This document shows positions 1-11,607 of a DNA stretch of 64,000 nucleotides, piece after piece. The translations under genes and the position numbers were made by a program. The first letter of the stretch is position 1, and every line of letters starts with the position of its first letter. Below the pieces are notes generated by a model. It saw nothing but the letters and a program-made list of their open reading frames with translations, searched no databases and was not told the origin of the DNA. Source of the stretch: Ulota crispa (Eukaryota > Streptophyta > Bryopsida > Orthotrichales > Orthotrichaceae); NCBI GenBank assembly GCA_963920765.1, contig OY987242.1, positions 7,466,789-7,530,788 on the forward strand. The letters are read 5' to 3'.

Positions 1-29
1 CCTCGTAGGGACAAGTGGTCCTTTAGGGG
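1..29. mobile_element. Right end of a TTAA-flanked MITE
   Basis: The stretch ends in GGTCCTTTAGGGG followed by TTAA at 30-33, the same right terminus seen on many elements in this window. The left part lies outside the window. Confidence 0.4.
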
Positions 30-92
30 TTAAGGACTCTCAATGGGCTTTTGAAACTACCTGGTGTAAGCAAGGATTTGTTGTCCCCTTTG

Positions 93-1010
93 ACCCCTAA
101 AGTTTCATAAAAAAGCAATCAGAACAGGTCGTTTAGATAGCAAGGTTAAAAAAAGAAAAATTGAAAATGAATACTTGGTGCAACTCATCAAAGGATCTAA
201 TAGTAGACTACTTCATTATGATATAGTAAAAGGATGAAAGATATTTGCTTCTTAAATTGTGAGAGTTTAGGATTTGATGTGAGAAATAGTTTTTTTTGAA
301 GGCATTCAAATTATGGGCAGGTCTAATTTGGGATGACTTTTGCACCAAGAAATTCCACTATTTCAGTTGTAAATTTTCAAATTAACTTTTTAGTAGGGTT
401 GGTCATATGCCTAAATTTTTTCATAGCATTTGGAATTGAGGAACACATATTAAAAAAATAGAATACAAAACTAGCTTCAAGAAAATTCTCATATAAAGCC
501 ACTTTTTCAACAATTTTTAGCTTCCACATAAAATACTACTTTAGAAAACTAGATGGTGGAGCTTTAGGTTTTAGCTAGATTTAGAGGAGAGAAAAGGAAA
601 AAAGGAAATTGGCTAAAAGTTATGGCTTTGACAAGTTTGATCAACATAGGGTCACTTCCAACAAAGGTGAAATAAAGAGCAATAAGCAAAAATAGTTATT
701 TTTGTGGAACAAGGTTGGGTCAAATCTGGCAAGGAAACATCTTTGTCCCTCAAGTTTTAGGCAAGATCTTGAAATTTGGGTTGTGGTGTAAAAAATTCTA
801 CATGTGCTGCCCTTTGAGCAAACAAAGTTACATATTCCATCATAACTTCTTTTTTTACAAATAGAAATAGTTTGAATTTATTTACATTGGAAAGCTACTC
901 CTAGGGCAGACATCCTCTAACATTTTGTAAAGACTTACTTATTATCTATAAGTACTAGCTTGGCCAAATTTTGCTCTGTTGCCAAAAAACACAATTTGGA
1001 CCTTTAGGGG
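93..1010. mobile_element. Old TTAA-type (piggyBac-like) element, 918 bp
   Basis: The left end CCCCTAAAG and right end CCTTTAGGGG are inverted repeats. The flanking tetranucleotides are TTGA and TAAA, so the TTAA duplication has decayed. No coding region remains. Its length resembles the 934-946 bp elements at 13076 and 49941, but I could not align the interior. Confidence 0.45.
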
Positions 1011-1014
1011 TAAA

Positions 1015-1479
1015 TATCACATCTCATATGTGTTTATCACTCTTAAGTCGGGACCCACCATGAGAGCGTCATTGCAAAGTCAACATACTTGCTGCACTAA
1101 GGATGATCTTACCCTAAAATGACCTCATGACTCATTGCTTGGCCACTTGGAGGTCCATGCAACTCTAGGTACTAGGATTTCACACAGTTTACAACTAAGA
1201 TTCTGCAAGTTTGTTTTTTTTGGAATTTCATTGTTGTTGTTAATCCCTAAAGCATTGAACACCCTTTTTTGGCAACATAGCAATTTTGGGCTGCTCATTA
1301 CCAATGGATTTTTCATTTTTTTCTTTGAAATTTGCACACATGATTTGTCCAAGGAGTAGCTTAAAGGCCCAACAATTCTCATAACTTTTCCCTTCATGGT
1401 TCAAAAGTTATTACATGATATGTAGCTTTCTTTGCTCGGCGGGCAGCCAAAAAACTTCTTTAAAAATTAAATTTTTTGA
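1015..1479. other. Intergenic, degraded repeat
   Basis: No gene seen. Bases about 1130-1200 (a segment reading CTTGGCCACTTGGAGGTCC) resemble the interior of the TA-flanked MITE at 6179, suggesting a decayed copy without recognisable ends. Confidence 0.35.
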
Positions 1480-1830
1480 ATTTTGTTTTTTGAAATTGAT
1501 TCTTTAGTTTTCTATATACTTGGGAAGCTTTGAATCATTCCATTTTGATCAATGAGATTGGATTCTCTACTCTAAAATAAGCTTTGAAGTCCTTGATTTA
1601 CTCAATTTTCAATATTTTAGAAAAAAAACAAAATTGAAAGATGTAGATTGTTTATCACAACATTATAACCATTGGGATTGACATTTTCATTTCCATAATT
1701 AAGTTATTAACAATTTAGTGGTTTGAATCATTCTCTACTTCTTTTTACTTACTAATGTGTTTTCATGTGTTTTACAATTCCATATGATTTGAAAATTTTC
1801 AAGTGTGTACCCACCAACTTGTTTTGAAGA
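1480..1830. repeat. Partial inverted copy of the 13076-14009 element
   Basis: Read on the minus strand this segment matches about 13430-13715, including TCTACTCTAAAATAAGC and the run ending in TTTTTACTTACTA. The ends of the element are absent, so it is a fragment. Confidence 0.55.
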
Positions 1831-2452
1831 ACAAACCCAAAAAATTACAACCATTTTGGAGTTTTTTTCATACAAATATGACCTTGTGAAGTGCAGCTGC
1901 CCGGATTTTGGCAGAGACAAATAATGGCTTTTTGTTAATTTAAACTCAAATATCTAACAATCAACATGGCGAAAACTCCTGAATTTTTTTTCACATTTTT
2001 TGATACTAGTGTAATACAAGATCTTATAGCTACATTTGTGAAAAAAAGATTTTTTTTTCAAAAATTTAGTACTTGTACTAGAAATGGAAATTTAGGAGCG
2101 ATTTTGATGAAATTTGAGCTTAATGCTTTAGGGTTAAGCCCATTAAATTTTATTTATTGGAAGGAATTATTGATGAAAATTAATGTAAAATCGGTAAGTG
2201 TTTATGTAGTGTAAAATTTTGAGAAATTAGTGTGGGCAATCTGAATGCAATGTTTAGTGTAGTTTCATTGACCTGTTTTTGCCGAATCAATCAATATCCG
2301 GGGAAAATTGGTGTTTGAGTGTAATGTGTATGGTAGCCAGTCAATCCTCAAATGGTCAAGGGAAGGAAGTACACCATGTGTGTAAACTAAAATCGTGGAT
2401 ATTAATGAGCATAAAAACCATTCGGGGGGAATTTGCCTTCAGAAGCTTATTG
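1831..2452. other. Intergenic, one TA-MITE end
   Basis: No gene seen. At about 2222-2262 lies AATTAGTGTGGGCAATCTG followed by TTTAGTGTA, matching the right end of the TA-flanked MITE at 6179-6477. No left partner was found. Confidence 0.35.
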
Positions 2453-2788
2453 CATAATATTCAGTAGCCTGAAGAGAGGCTGCCTTTCCCTCTCTTCAGG
2501 TATCATCCACGAACTTCATTCTGACAAACAAAACAAAAAGTTTTTTTTTTTTTTTTTTTTCTAATTTAAAAAAATTCTGACATGACTGACCCCACATCAA
2601 TGTATGTGCACTAAACTAAGCTTCTTTTTCATAGACTCTCTGACAAATTCAGCCAAGTGTCTCCATAGCTAAAGATGGGTTTGGAATATTCCACACCATT
2701 TCATTTGTGGTGGATGAAATTGTGTGGAATATTCCACACCGCTTCATCCAGAGGGAGGCGCTGCCTGGTAGTGCTACTAAACGTTATG
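2453..2788. mobile_element. MITE with CATAAYRTTYAGTAGC ends, copy 1
   Basis: Ends CATAATATTCAGTAGC and GCTACTAAACGTTATG are inverted. The same element recurs at 15212-15489. The interior holds CCTCTCTTCAGGTATCATCC, a poly-T run, and two copies of the self-complementary core GTGTGGAATATTCCACAC. No clear target duplication was found, so the superfamily is unknown. Confidence 0.65.
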
Positions 2789-2911
2789 TGTATGCATGTT
2801 TTTGCTAAAAATGAATTTTGCCCATGTAAATTTCTCCTATTTGTTCATACAGATTTGATAGTACTAGTAGCCTCAACCTAATGTAAGGTTGAATGTTCAA
2901 ATATCTTTTTA

Positions 2912-3299
2912 GGGTCTTGATATTGCCACCCCTTTTTTGATACTGCCACCTCCTCTATTACATCATTGTTCAAATTTTATTGGTTTTTGAGGGCAATTTT
3001 TTTTTTGAATTTAGAATTAAATGTGTATCAAACCAAGCAATTTTCTGTAAGTGTTTTTCAAAATGATAAATAACAATCATTTTTTTAAAATGAAATTACA
3101 ACACTCTATTATCTTTTCTTATCAAATTTTTTTATTGATGTTTATCATTTTGAAAAAAACTAACAAAAAATCACTTGGTTCTATACATGTTTAACTCTAA
3201 ATTCAAAAAAAATTACCCCCAAAAACCAATAAAAATTGAACAATGATGTAATAGAGGGAAGTGGCAGTATCAAATAAGAGGGTGGCAGTATCAAGACCC
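2912..3299. mobile_element. MULE-type MITE with about 90-bp inverted ends
   Basis: The termini start GGGTCTTGATATTGCCACC and end GGTGGCAGTATCAAGACCC, and the inverted match runs about 90 bp inward. Flanks show the 8-bp duplication TCTTTTTA (2904-2911 and 3300-3307). The GGG...TTGATA end and 8-9 bp duplication fit Mutator-like elements; an 8-bp duplication would also allow hAT. It is non-coding. Confidence 0.8.
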
Positions 3300-3483
3300 T
3301 CTTTTTAACCATGGTATTTTCTAAACTTTTTTATCCTGACTTTATTATCCTGGATCAATCTTGTCATGTATATATTAATATATATTGCATTTTATGTCCT
3401 TTTGTAGTCATTGTGAAATTTGTAGCTAATAGGTTGAAAACCAACTTGAAGTGTGATATTATTGTGAGCATTAGTTCTTTTAA

Positions 3484-4361
3484 CCCTTTAATGACCACAC
3501 CCATTTTCACAAAACCCACTAAAAACAGGGGTTGTAAGTTTAGATGTGCAATTGACTCAAATATGGACCCAATTTTAGTAATCCAACCATATGAATGGAA
3601 AGTACACCTTGTTTACTATAAAGCATCAAAATTTTACCTAGATCTACTATTGGAGGTGAAACATTATAATAAATGAGTGAGCCGTATGTGGAAAATCTTT
3701 AGTGTTTCATGCTTGTGTGGTTTTGAATGTTAATGCTTCATGCAAGCTTTGATTGAAAAGAGCCTTACATTTCTAGAAAGCAAGATTTCCCACCTTTACA
3801 ATAAGACTGGATCACAAGGTGTAGCTAAGTGGACAAAAGGGGTAAAAAATCCCACTTTCTTTGCTACCCTAATACGGTTCTACAAGAAATTTGATGATTA
3901 TTTTGGAAAATCCAATTGGTGAATACAATCAAGAATTGGCCTTAAATGTAGGATGACAAATTTAAAGCCAAAATGACAATGTTATTTTATTTGATTTTCA
4001 AATACTACAATTATACTAGTACCATATATGAAAACAATACAAGCATATATCTTAAGCAATTTGAAATTCTTAGAACAGTGCAATTGGAATTTGACATTTT
4101 TCTTGCATACTTGATGTATTGTGTTGTTGCTTTGATCCATCTTTGACAAAAGATGGATATGTATTTTGAAACCATGGCGTATAAACACCATTATTTGTCA
4201 ACTCATATTCCTGATTGCATTGTTATTTTTTTAGATGGATGCAAAATTCTTGTGATCACATGCATTCTTCAAGACCAAATTCCAAATTATTGAGTGATTT
4301 CAACCTACAAGCCAAAAACCACTCCCAATGACCAAAATATGGTCGTGTGGTCCTTAAAGGG
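3484..4361. mobile_element. TTAA element, family B, copy 1 (878 bp)
   Basis: Perfect TTAA on both sides (3480-3483, 4362-4365). Left end CCCTTTAATGACCACAC, right end GTGTGGTCCTTAAAGGG. Related copies lie at 21469-22334 and, inverted, about 30345-31256. A short open frame runs from the left end (M at 3491) to 3676 and is also open in the inverted copy, but is broken by a stop in the 21469 copy. No transposase domain is recognisable. Confidence 0.8.
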
Positions 4362-4373
4362 TTAAAGAACTAA

Positions 4374-4895
4374 GGGCATCCCCACCAGTGGTTTAACCCT
4401 TAAAGGACAATATGGCATAGTATATACATTGTCGTATAATCGGTATTTGCTACAAGTAAGAAGTTTTAATTTGGGATCTCAAGTAGCCCACTAGAACCGC
4501 TTTGATCTATTCTCCAATTTTGCTATTAATCTTGAATGTAGTAAAGGTGTGAATCTATTCCAAATACAAGAACAACACCTTGTATTCTACTGGTCGCAGC
4601 AGCACACTTGGTCCTTTAGAGGCTAAACATGCTCAAAGTGGATGAAAAGTGTTGAGGCCCCTCTCAAAACACTTTGTCCTATTGTGTCTGGCAAGGGCCC
4701 TTCAGACACTATTCATCTTAAGTTTAGTGAACTTTATCCTCTACTTTCCTTGATAAGTAGTCAATTGATTATTTGTGGGGCATGTTGGAGTGCAAAGACT
4801 AGCTTTTTGAAAAACATGGGTGGAGATCAAGGGGCTTAAGAGCTAACCAAAACCGATGACTTTTTTTGAAAGAGCCCGGACCGGTGGAAATGCTC
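4374..4895. mobile_element. PIF/Harbinger-type MITE carrying a nested TTAA element
   Basis: TAA target duplications at 4371-4373 and 4896-4898. Ends GGGCATCCCCACCAGTGG and CCGGTGGAAATGCTC are inverted. TAA and G-rich ends beginning GRGCATC are typical of PIF/Harbinger MITEs. A TTAA element (4397-4622) sits just inside its left end. Confidence 0.75.
4397..4622. mobile_element. TTAA element, family A, inverted copy (226 bp)
   Basis: Left end CCCTTAAAGGACAATATGG, right end CTTGGTCCTTTAGAGG, flanked by TTAA (4393-4396) and CTAA (4623-4626). It matches 9905-10130, 12647-12873 and 21246-21464 in reverse orientation; the shared core reads TTTGGGATCTCAAGTAG here. Length is constant (219-227 bp) across the four copies. 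Confidence 0.8.
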
Positions 4896-4898
4896 TAA

Positions 4899-5259
4899 CC
4901 CTTGAACGTCACAAAAGTCCTTTGCGACCGTATGTATGGTTGTATGTATAGACGTATCTGAGTTGTTCTGAGAGGTTTCCAAATTATTTTATGCACCCAC
5001 CATCATACAACCCTTCAATATGTATGGTTGTAATACTTGATTTCCAGCTGATTGAAACTTCTGAATATTGGTTGCGATTGTATTTGGTACTGTAGCTCAA
5101 CATTCATTGTAGTGGCAAATGAAAGCATCGATGTCGCCTCGCCATTGAAAGATATGTGGAAAGAAATACTAGCATGGGGAGAAATCATTCGCAACTGGCT
5201 AATTTTTGCCACTAAAATGAATTCTGCCGTAGCTCCAGAGCCCAAGGGCCCTTCAGGGG
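4899..5259. mobile_element. TTAA element, family I, with an internal insertion
   Basis: Left end CCCTTGAACGTCACAAAAG, right end GGGCCCTTCAGGGG; flanking tetranucleotides have decayed (CTAA, then GCAAAA). The reverse strand matches 40594-40818. The extra length is due to a nested MITE at 5102-5222. Confidence 0.55.
5102..5222. mobile_element. Small nested MITE with ATTCATTNTAGTGGCAAA ends
   Basis: Left ATTCATTGTAGTGGCAAA and right TTTGCCACTAAAATGAAT are inverted repeats. The segment is missing from the related element at 40594-40818, which supports insertion. Superfamily unknown. Confidence 0.55.
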
Positions 5260-6178
5260 CAAAACAACAAAATTTGAAAATTTGGCAAGGCCTAAAGTCA
5301 AACCCCACAAGCTTCAAAATAATGATTTTCATGCATGCTTTTCTTGGCTGTGCAAAGTTTCAAAAATATGCTATTATTTGTCACTTATTATAACTTTAAC
5401 GCTTTGTGAAATGTTTTTTTTGTTTTTTTTTTGCTTGTTTTCTATATGACCAGCTTGAGCCAGCCCTGCCACCGAGGCACGGTACAACACTGACATGGGC
5501 TTCAGAGTTCAGACATAAGTTTAGAAACGGAATATCTTGTATACATTTGAACTGGTATCTACTGTAGTGGAGTTATGAGAAGCTTTTCATTGGCAAAATA
5601 ATTGTCTATAATGAATCTCAATACCGTCATTGAAAAAAGTAACACTTTTATTTGGATTCTTCGAAAAAAACAAATGACGTGGAATTGGATGAAAGTTGCA
5701 GGAAATGAGAAATTAGGAGGACATGTTTCTACAGAAAAATAGTGTCGGAGAACCAGGGGTGTGTACTTTAGAGGTTGCTCTAATAGCATTTCTTGCCACC
5801 TGTCAAATGAGCTCTTTGCATTCTACTTGTAATGACTTTTACGCTTCAAGTATCTAACACCACTATATTTGTTGATGTACAAGAGCGGGGTTTTTCAAGT
5901 TTAGTCACTTTTGTCAAATTTCAACTTTTTATGTGCCACCTTCATGGCCCATGTCACTCACAAGAAGCAAAAGTGAGGAAATTAGGGTAGGAGAGTTCTT
6001 TGGGGCTATTGTTGTAGGGACTTCACGCTGGGCTGCAAGGGAACTTCACATATGTTGCGCTACTTGCTACTCATGTCCCTCTCCAAACCTAATTTCCAAG
6101 GGCTCCATTTGGCAAATGGTAGGAGATCATGCAAGAGATGCTCTAAGTAAGTTGAAAATTTGATCTTGAATTTAAATA
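5260..6178. other. Intergenic, nothing recognised
   Basis: AT-rich non-coding DNA. Open frames here are short and show no known domain. No paired transposon ends were found. Confidence 0.4.
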
Positions 6179-6477
6179 CACAAAATAGTGCATTTAGGTT
6201 GCCTTACCTTGAAAAGTTACTTCATGCCTTATTGATTGGCCACTTGGATGCTCAATCAACTCTTTAAATATTAAGAATTCACATGATTTATAACCTAAAT
6301 TAGGTTAATTTGTCTTTCTTGCAATATTTTTGTTGCTAAGTCTTTATTGATGTTAAAAAATATTTGTTGTAATAATTATTAATAGAAATTATTGTAGTAT
6401 CAATACTGTATGAATTTATTTATAATATGAAATGTTGAGAAATTAGTGTGGGGGCAATCTAAATGCACTATTTCGTG
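6179..6477. mobile_element. TA-flanked MITE, CACNAAATAGTGCATTTAGG ends
   Basis: Left end CACAAAATAGTGCATTTAGG and right end AAATGCACTATTTCGTG are inverted. TA precedes the left end (6177-6178); the right flank has diverged. Better preserved relatives lie at 14781-15068 and 23071-23381. Confidence 0.65.
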
Positions 6478-6643
6478 GATAGCAGTTACCCAATCCCATA
6501 CACCTTTTTATTAATCCCTCCAGTACATTTAGAATTTTAGTTGAGATTTTCAAAGAGTACTATGCCCCTTCTTTTGGCTGCGCAATCATATATGGTCGTT
6601 GATGAAGCTTCCAAGCCAGAATCCCACGTGGAATCTGCAGCAT

Positions 6644-6646
<3 letters not shown>

Positions 6647-6675
<29 letters not shown>
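6647..6675. repeat. Poly-T tract (29 T)
   Basis: An uninterrupted T run, possibly a microsatellite or the tail of a minus-strand retroposon; no retroposon body was recognised to its left. Confidence 0.85.
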
Positions 6676-6720
6676 CTTCTTCTGAAACGATATAATTTCC
6701 CATAATTTTCTTTGTATTAA

Positions 6721-6959
6721 CCCCTGAGCGCACAGGTCATATTCACTCAAATCCATACCCTTGTGTACTTAATCCAATAAAAGTAATACCTAAGTAGAGT
6801 CAAATAGCTTGAATTTTTTGAGTGGTAGTAGACACATGCTTGGAGGGACATGAAAAAGTACAAGTCCTTTGACTTTACCATTAAGAAGAAGATAAGAGTC
6901 AAACATAGACATTTTTCAAAACTGAGCAACCACATATTGGTCGCTGGGGTGTTCAGGGG
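6721..6959. mobile_element. TTAA element, family C, copy 1 (239 bp)
   Basis: Perfect TTAA at 6717-6720 and 6960-6963. Left end CCCCTGAGCGCACAGG, right end TCGCTGGGGTGTTCAGGGG. A second copy lies at 20784-20996, sharing the interior AGTAGAGTCAAATAGCTTG. Non-coding. Confidence 0.85.
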
Positions 6960-7136
6960 TTAAACATTATTTAGTCAAGTTGGAACTTTGAAGTAATTTG
7001 ATATTTTGAAGCATTATAAGTTTGAAAATCTCTACAACATTGGGTGTCTCTACATTACTTAAATTTTGAAATTCAAAGGAAGGAAAAGGGAGAGGAAGAG
7101 GTAGCAAAAGGGTGGGGAAAAAGTCACATTAAACAG

Positions 7137-7166
7137 TTACGCAGCAAAGCGCGGGGTGCATACTAG
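7137..7166 (+). mobile_element. Helitron 3' end candidate
   Basis: A GC-rich stem-like stretch (GCAGCAAAGCGCGGGGTGC) is followed by CTAG at 7163-7166 and then T, as in plant Helitron 3' termini inserted between A and T. No matching 5' TC end was located, so the element may be truncated. Confidence 0.5.
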
Positions 7167-7239
7167 TTTCCCATAATTTTTTTGTATTAAACATTAGTTG
7201 AGTTGGAACTTTGAAGTTCTCCACAATAAAAGCAAACAA

Positions 7240-7674
7240 GGGCATCCTCAATGCACATGGGCACATGACAAACATGCCTTGAATACCAAGTCGGATCTTG
7301 GAATACCAAGCCATTATGATAGAAAAAAATTACAATTTGAATTACATTATTATTTTATTGTGACTATGTACAAAGATTTGGATTTGGACAATGGTTGATT
7401 TAGATACATCTGGTCAAGTGTTAGCTAGTTTCCATACAAATTAGGGGCCCTTTCCTTGTTTAGGCTTGATTTGAAGGGGCATTTAAAATTTTTGGAAGCT
7501 AACTAACACTTGATGGGATATCTGAATCAACCATTGTCCAAATCCAAATTTTCCATCGTCACAATGAAATAAAAATGCAATTCAAATGATTTTTAAATTT
7601 TTTATCATAATGGCTTGGTGTTCCTAGATTTGACTTGGTATTCCAAACCTATTTGCCGTGCAATGAGGACGCTC
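7240..7674. mobile_element. MITE with very long inverted arms (about 180 bp)
   Basis: Left arm begins GGGCATCCTCAATGCACATG, right arm ends CGTGCAATGAGGACGCTC. The arms match along roughly 7240-7430 and 7480-7674, including GGATTTGGACAATGGTTGA and its reverse complement. Ends resemble PIF/Harbinger. The 3-bp duplication is unclear (CAA versus TAA). Confidence 0.7.
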
Positions 7675-7800
7675 TAAGGGCATTTTCAATTCACAACCAA
7701 CATGGAAACTCAATACCAAGAGTACAAAAATCCCAAGGACCAAGTGCAGAGGCCTCTATCTTTTTTCTTTTTTTGTTGACCTTGTCTACACAACATGTAA

Positions 7801-7938
7801 GGGTATCTTTCCATGTGAGGGGGGTGGGGTAAAACTCACTGCTAATTGGTTAGATGGTAGTCCCAAAAAATTGGGACTCCCATCTTACCAATTATTGGTG
7901 AGCTTCACCTCTCACTCCCCTCACATGGAAGGAGGCCC
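7801..7938. mobile_element. Tourist-like (PIF/Harbinger) MITE, 138 bp
   Basis: TAA at 7798-7800 and 7939-7941. Ends GGGTATCTTTCCATGTGAG and CTCACATGGAAGGAGGCCC are inverted, and nearly the whole element folds into a hairpin around CCCAAAAAATTGGG. A relative of almost equal length lies at 18806-18944. Confidence 0.85.
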
Positions 7939-7941
7939 TAA

Positions 7942-8774
7942 GTGTGTAGAGAAATCCTAAAGTACTCTTGCACCTCCATTTTTAATTGTTGTAGGGTACT
8001 AAATCTAGCGAGAGCACTGCTCATTACCATTGTAATACACCCAAATTAAGGAGATTATTGTTGTTATCATCATCATGAGAAGACCTAGCATGTACCAAGC
8101 TTCCTTGCAAGACTTGCCTATCATATCAAAAATCCAATCAAGAGGAGAATAATGATAAGACCCCAATCTTCTTGATGAATGTAGTGATTGCATTGGATCA
8201 ACAAATAATTGAGGTTATTGTTTCAACACTGTTGTTATCATGTTGCACAAATGTTTGACTTATGGTACTCCAAAGGCAAAGTGTAATGTTGTTATAAGAT
8301 AAAAATTCAAGAGGTTCAAAGGGGGAATTAAAAGAAATAAGAAATCTTGAGAAAATATAGCAAATGAAATAAAAAAGAAGGTTGGCAACATGTTGAAGTA
8401 AGACTTCTGGATCATGCAAGCATGCTGAGCCTTCTTATGTATTTAAACTATTATTTTTCTAAATAAATGCTTGTAGACTTGTTATTTCATTCCAAAAAGT
8501 GAGATGTCATCCTTATGGCATTTTAAATATTGTTAGGCATGTTTTTTCACCTCTTTTTTTAATCTTTTTTCCTTTTTTATTTTGAAACAAGGATGTAGTG
8601 ACACTATTTAGGAACAAAACCACAATGCCATTTGAAATGGTGAAGAAAAAAAAACTGTGTGTTTCTTGAATCAAACACATTCAAACTTGTTCAACTTTCT
8701 ATGTGTGTCCATTTTTTTGTTCAAGTTGTTGTCAGTTGTTTTTTCATTTACTATTTTTATGAAGACTATAGAAT
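7942..8774. other. Intergenic, nothing recognised
   Basis: AT-rich DNA with only short open frames lacking known motifs, and no paired terminal repeats. Confidence 0.4.
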
Positions 8775-9134
8775 GTAATGCCACACCCTTGTGAGCATGT
8801 AATTTGTGAATTTAATGCTATTTTTTTTTATTCAAGTGGTTCATCATTAATTCAATTAGAGCATCATCACCTCCTTGACATAAAGAAGAACAAATACAAA
8901 TTTTTGTTGAACCTTTATTGCCCCATTGCTATTATTTTCAAGTATTTTTGCTTTAGATAACTCAAAAGTTTTTTATTTTATTTTTAGTTTCGAATTCAAG
9001 CACCTCCAAGTCCTTTGAATATAACCATAGAATGATAGAGGTGAAACAAATCTTTTATTTCAAATCAAAAAATAGAATTAAATTCTCACATTTCATACTC
9101 AAAGCACACCTTGAGGGTGTGGCGTTAGCAACTA
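8775..9134. mobile_element. Degraded relative of the MULE MITE at 49738
   Basis: The left side has ATGCCACACCCTTGTGAGC and the right side GAGGGTGTGGCGTTAGCAA. Interior segments (ATTTGTGAATTTAATGC, GGTGAAACAAATC) also match 24213-24594. Terminal GGGAATTGCTAAA is lost on the left. Borders are approximate. Confidence 0.55.
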
Positions 9135-9900
9135 TATATATATACATACATACATACACATATGTGCGTATTATATGAATACAAAATATATCTACAACAA
9201 GTAGAATGTTAAATTTTTATGTTGCTGCTTGAACATTAAAGTGTGTTTGACACATTGTTTGTAATAGAAAACAAAGCATTGGGCTTCCTATTACCATTTT
9301 TTCATTTTGATGTAGTTGCATTTCAAAAATAAAAATGCTACGCGTTTGATTGCACTGCCAAACGATGCTTGATCAATCAAACAAAAACATACACCCCACA
9401 AACTTATGGTTTTACACCACTAGGAATGAAAACTTACAAAGTTATCTATCTAAAGACAATCACATTGAAAGGCTGATTGATCTCATCCTTTTATTTCTTC
9501 AATATGTAAACTACTCTTTTATGGAAAATCCCACAGCAAAAAGCTATTCCTCTTTTGCAATGAGGTCCATAGCACCAAAAAGGAGAAAGAAAGAGATAAA
9601 ATGTAAAAATGTTAGGGAGATTTAGGACCAAGAAGCTCCAAATCTCTTCTTCAACTTCAAAGAAAGATAACTCAAACTTGGCGGATGTAGCCAAAAATCA
9701 AAGAAAATAATATTAAACATCTATTTAATTTCTCCTTTGACATGCTCAACTTCCTCCATGTTGAATTTGTGGCAAATTTAACTACTGGACTATCCAAAAT
9801 TCATAAATATTATGATTTAAAAAAAACATATTGCAATTGAAATATGTGTAAAACAACATGTTCCCCATGTGTTATTAAAACCTTAAACATTATGAAGACC
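9135..9900. other. Intergenic, nothing recognised
   Basis: A short TATATA/CATACA stretch at about 9136-9165, then AT-rich DNA without genes or paired repeat ends. Confidence 0.4.
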
Positions 9901-9904
9901 TTAA

Positions 9905-10130
9905 CCCCTAAAGGACGGAGCGTGCCGTTGCGACCAATAGAATACAAAGTGTTTTCCTTATATTTAGAATAGATTCACACCTTTATTGCATTTGAGATCA
10001 ACAAAGAAGTTGGAAAATAGATCAAAATTGTTGTAGTATACTACTTGAGATCCCAAACTAAAACTTCTTATTGGCAACAAATACCGATTATATGGCAGCA
10101 TATTTACTATGCCATGTTGTCCTTTAAAGG
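9905..10130. mobile_element. TTAA element, family A (226 bp)
   Basis: Perfect TTAA at 9901-9904 and 10131-10134. Left end CCCCTAAAGGACGGAGCG, right end TGTTGTCCTTTAAAGG. The core CTTGAGATCCCAAACTAAAA is shared with copies at 12647, 21246 and (inverted) 4397. Confidence 0.85.
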
Positions 10131-10134
10131 TTAA

Positions 10135-11607
10135 ACGTTAAAAAGGACTAGTGAAGTCACCATTTGCAAGTATATTGCACGTTGTTTGACATCTAAGCAT
10201 TAAATAGTGGGATATATCTTGATGATTTGCATAGTTTATGATCATATGCATGGGTAAAAAATGGCATGAATGGTCCATAATTAGTTAAATTTGGCATTTA
10301 GTATATTATTTTATACTTGTTGTATTTGTTTTTTATTCAAAAACATAGAAAATAATATGTAATAATGCTTTAACAATTTCATAACATGCAGGTTTAACAT
10401 ATGTCATGGCAAGAACTAATTCTCAACTAATGTTATTAGAGATCCACCAATTAGTGTATTCTCAACCAATGGACATGAGAAATTGAAATTGCTATATTCA
10501 GCACATTTTTTCACTAAATTCACCACATTGCATCATGTTTAAAAGTTCAAGAAAAGAAGATTGAATTTTGTATTTATTGGATGATCATGTAATGATCATG
10601 GCAGACATACTCCACTATTCATTTTCTTTTTCTTTACTACATCCACTCTTCCGATTCTTCTTTCTTTTACTTGGCTTAATTTCCATAATTTAGAGTGTTA
10701 ATAATCTTTAAACAAAGTACGTTTGCCATCATCACATTTTAGACATCCAAATTCCAACAAATACAAAATTTGACCTTATTTTTCTTTAAAGAATTCCTAA
10801 ACAGGGTGTGATGTGATGGATTTAGCAGAAAGTGTGGTGGACTTAAAAATTCCCATGACAAAAAACCGAATGGATTATGAAATTCCAGGAAAAAAATCTG
10901 ATCTAAATTATAAAAAATAACAGTCTGCAGAAGTAATAACAACATACATAGTAAGAAATATCTGGAACTGATTTGAAAGAATCTACTAGCCCAGCCAAAA
11001 AAACTTCTGAAGTCTAAACCCTGTGAAAAATCCAAAAGATACTCACTTTGGTATGATTCTTTTCTACTAATAACCACTCTAATTGAGGCTTTTCTAAATA
11101 GCAGTTCGTACAAGAGATTTGCCCGCCACACCATTTGTATAGTTTTTGTTTAAATTATGACTTTATTTTTCATATGGGTTTTAGTGTTTCTATTATATTT
11201 TATTTTGATACAGCCATCGACGTGTCAAATTTTGTGATAAGTTGTGAAGTGCTTATTATTAGGAGCCGGCAACAGAGAAATATTTTCATTTTTCTCCTTA
11301 ATTTTCTAGCACGTAAGGTATCATGTGTAGCTCAAATATTGAGTTCACAGAAACAGCCAACATGGCAGTCCTAATTTTGTCCACAAAACACCCCAAAAAA
11401 AGCTATTACCTTCAGAACCGACACTCCTGATTTACGGTAATTCTTTTCACTTATCCCCAAAAATATTTATCTTTTTATACCAATTGACGAAGGCAACAAA
11501 AAATTTAAGCATTTTATGGTAGAAAAATCTTAAAGCATTGTTCGGCAAAAATGAATCTTCACTTAATTTCTGCAATGAGGGGTAATTAGCTTCCATTTGT
11601 TCGTTTA
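10135..11607. other. Intergenic, nothing recognised
   Basis: AT-rich DNA. A minus-strand frame at 10739-11134 is open for 131 codons but is low-complexity, hydrophobic and matches nothing I know; I treat it as chance. Confidence 0.35.

Noticed and set aside
3311-3676. 121-codon plus-strand frame
   Set aside because: Lies across the left border of the family B TTAA element, so it mixes host and element DNA; only the 61-codon part is shared with another copy, and it carries no known domain.
6647-6675. Poly-T as the tail of a retroposon
   Set aside because: No SINE or LINE body or target duplication recognised next to it; left as a simple repeat.
10739-11134. 131-codon minus-strand frame
   Set aside because: Low-complexity hydrophobic translation of AT-rich DNA with no motif and no second copy.
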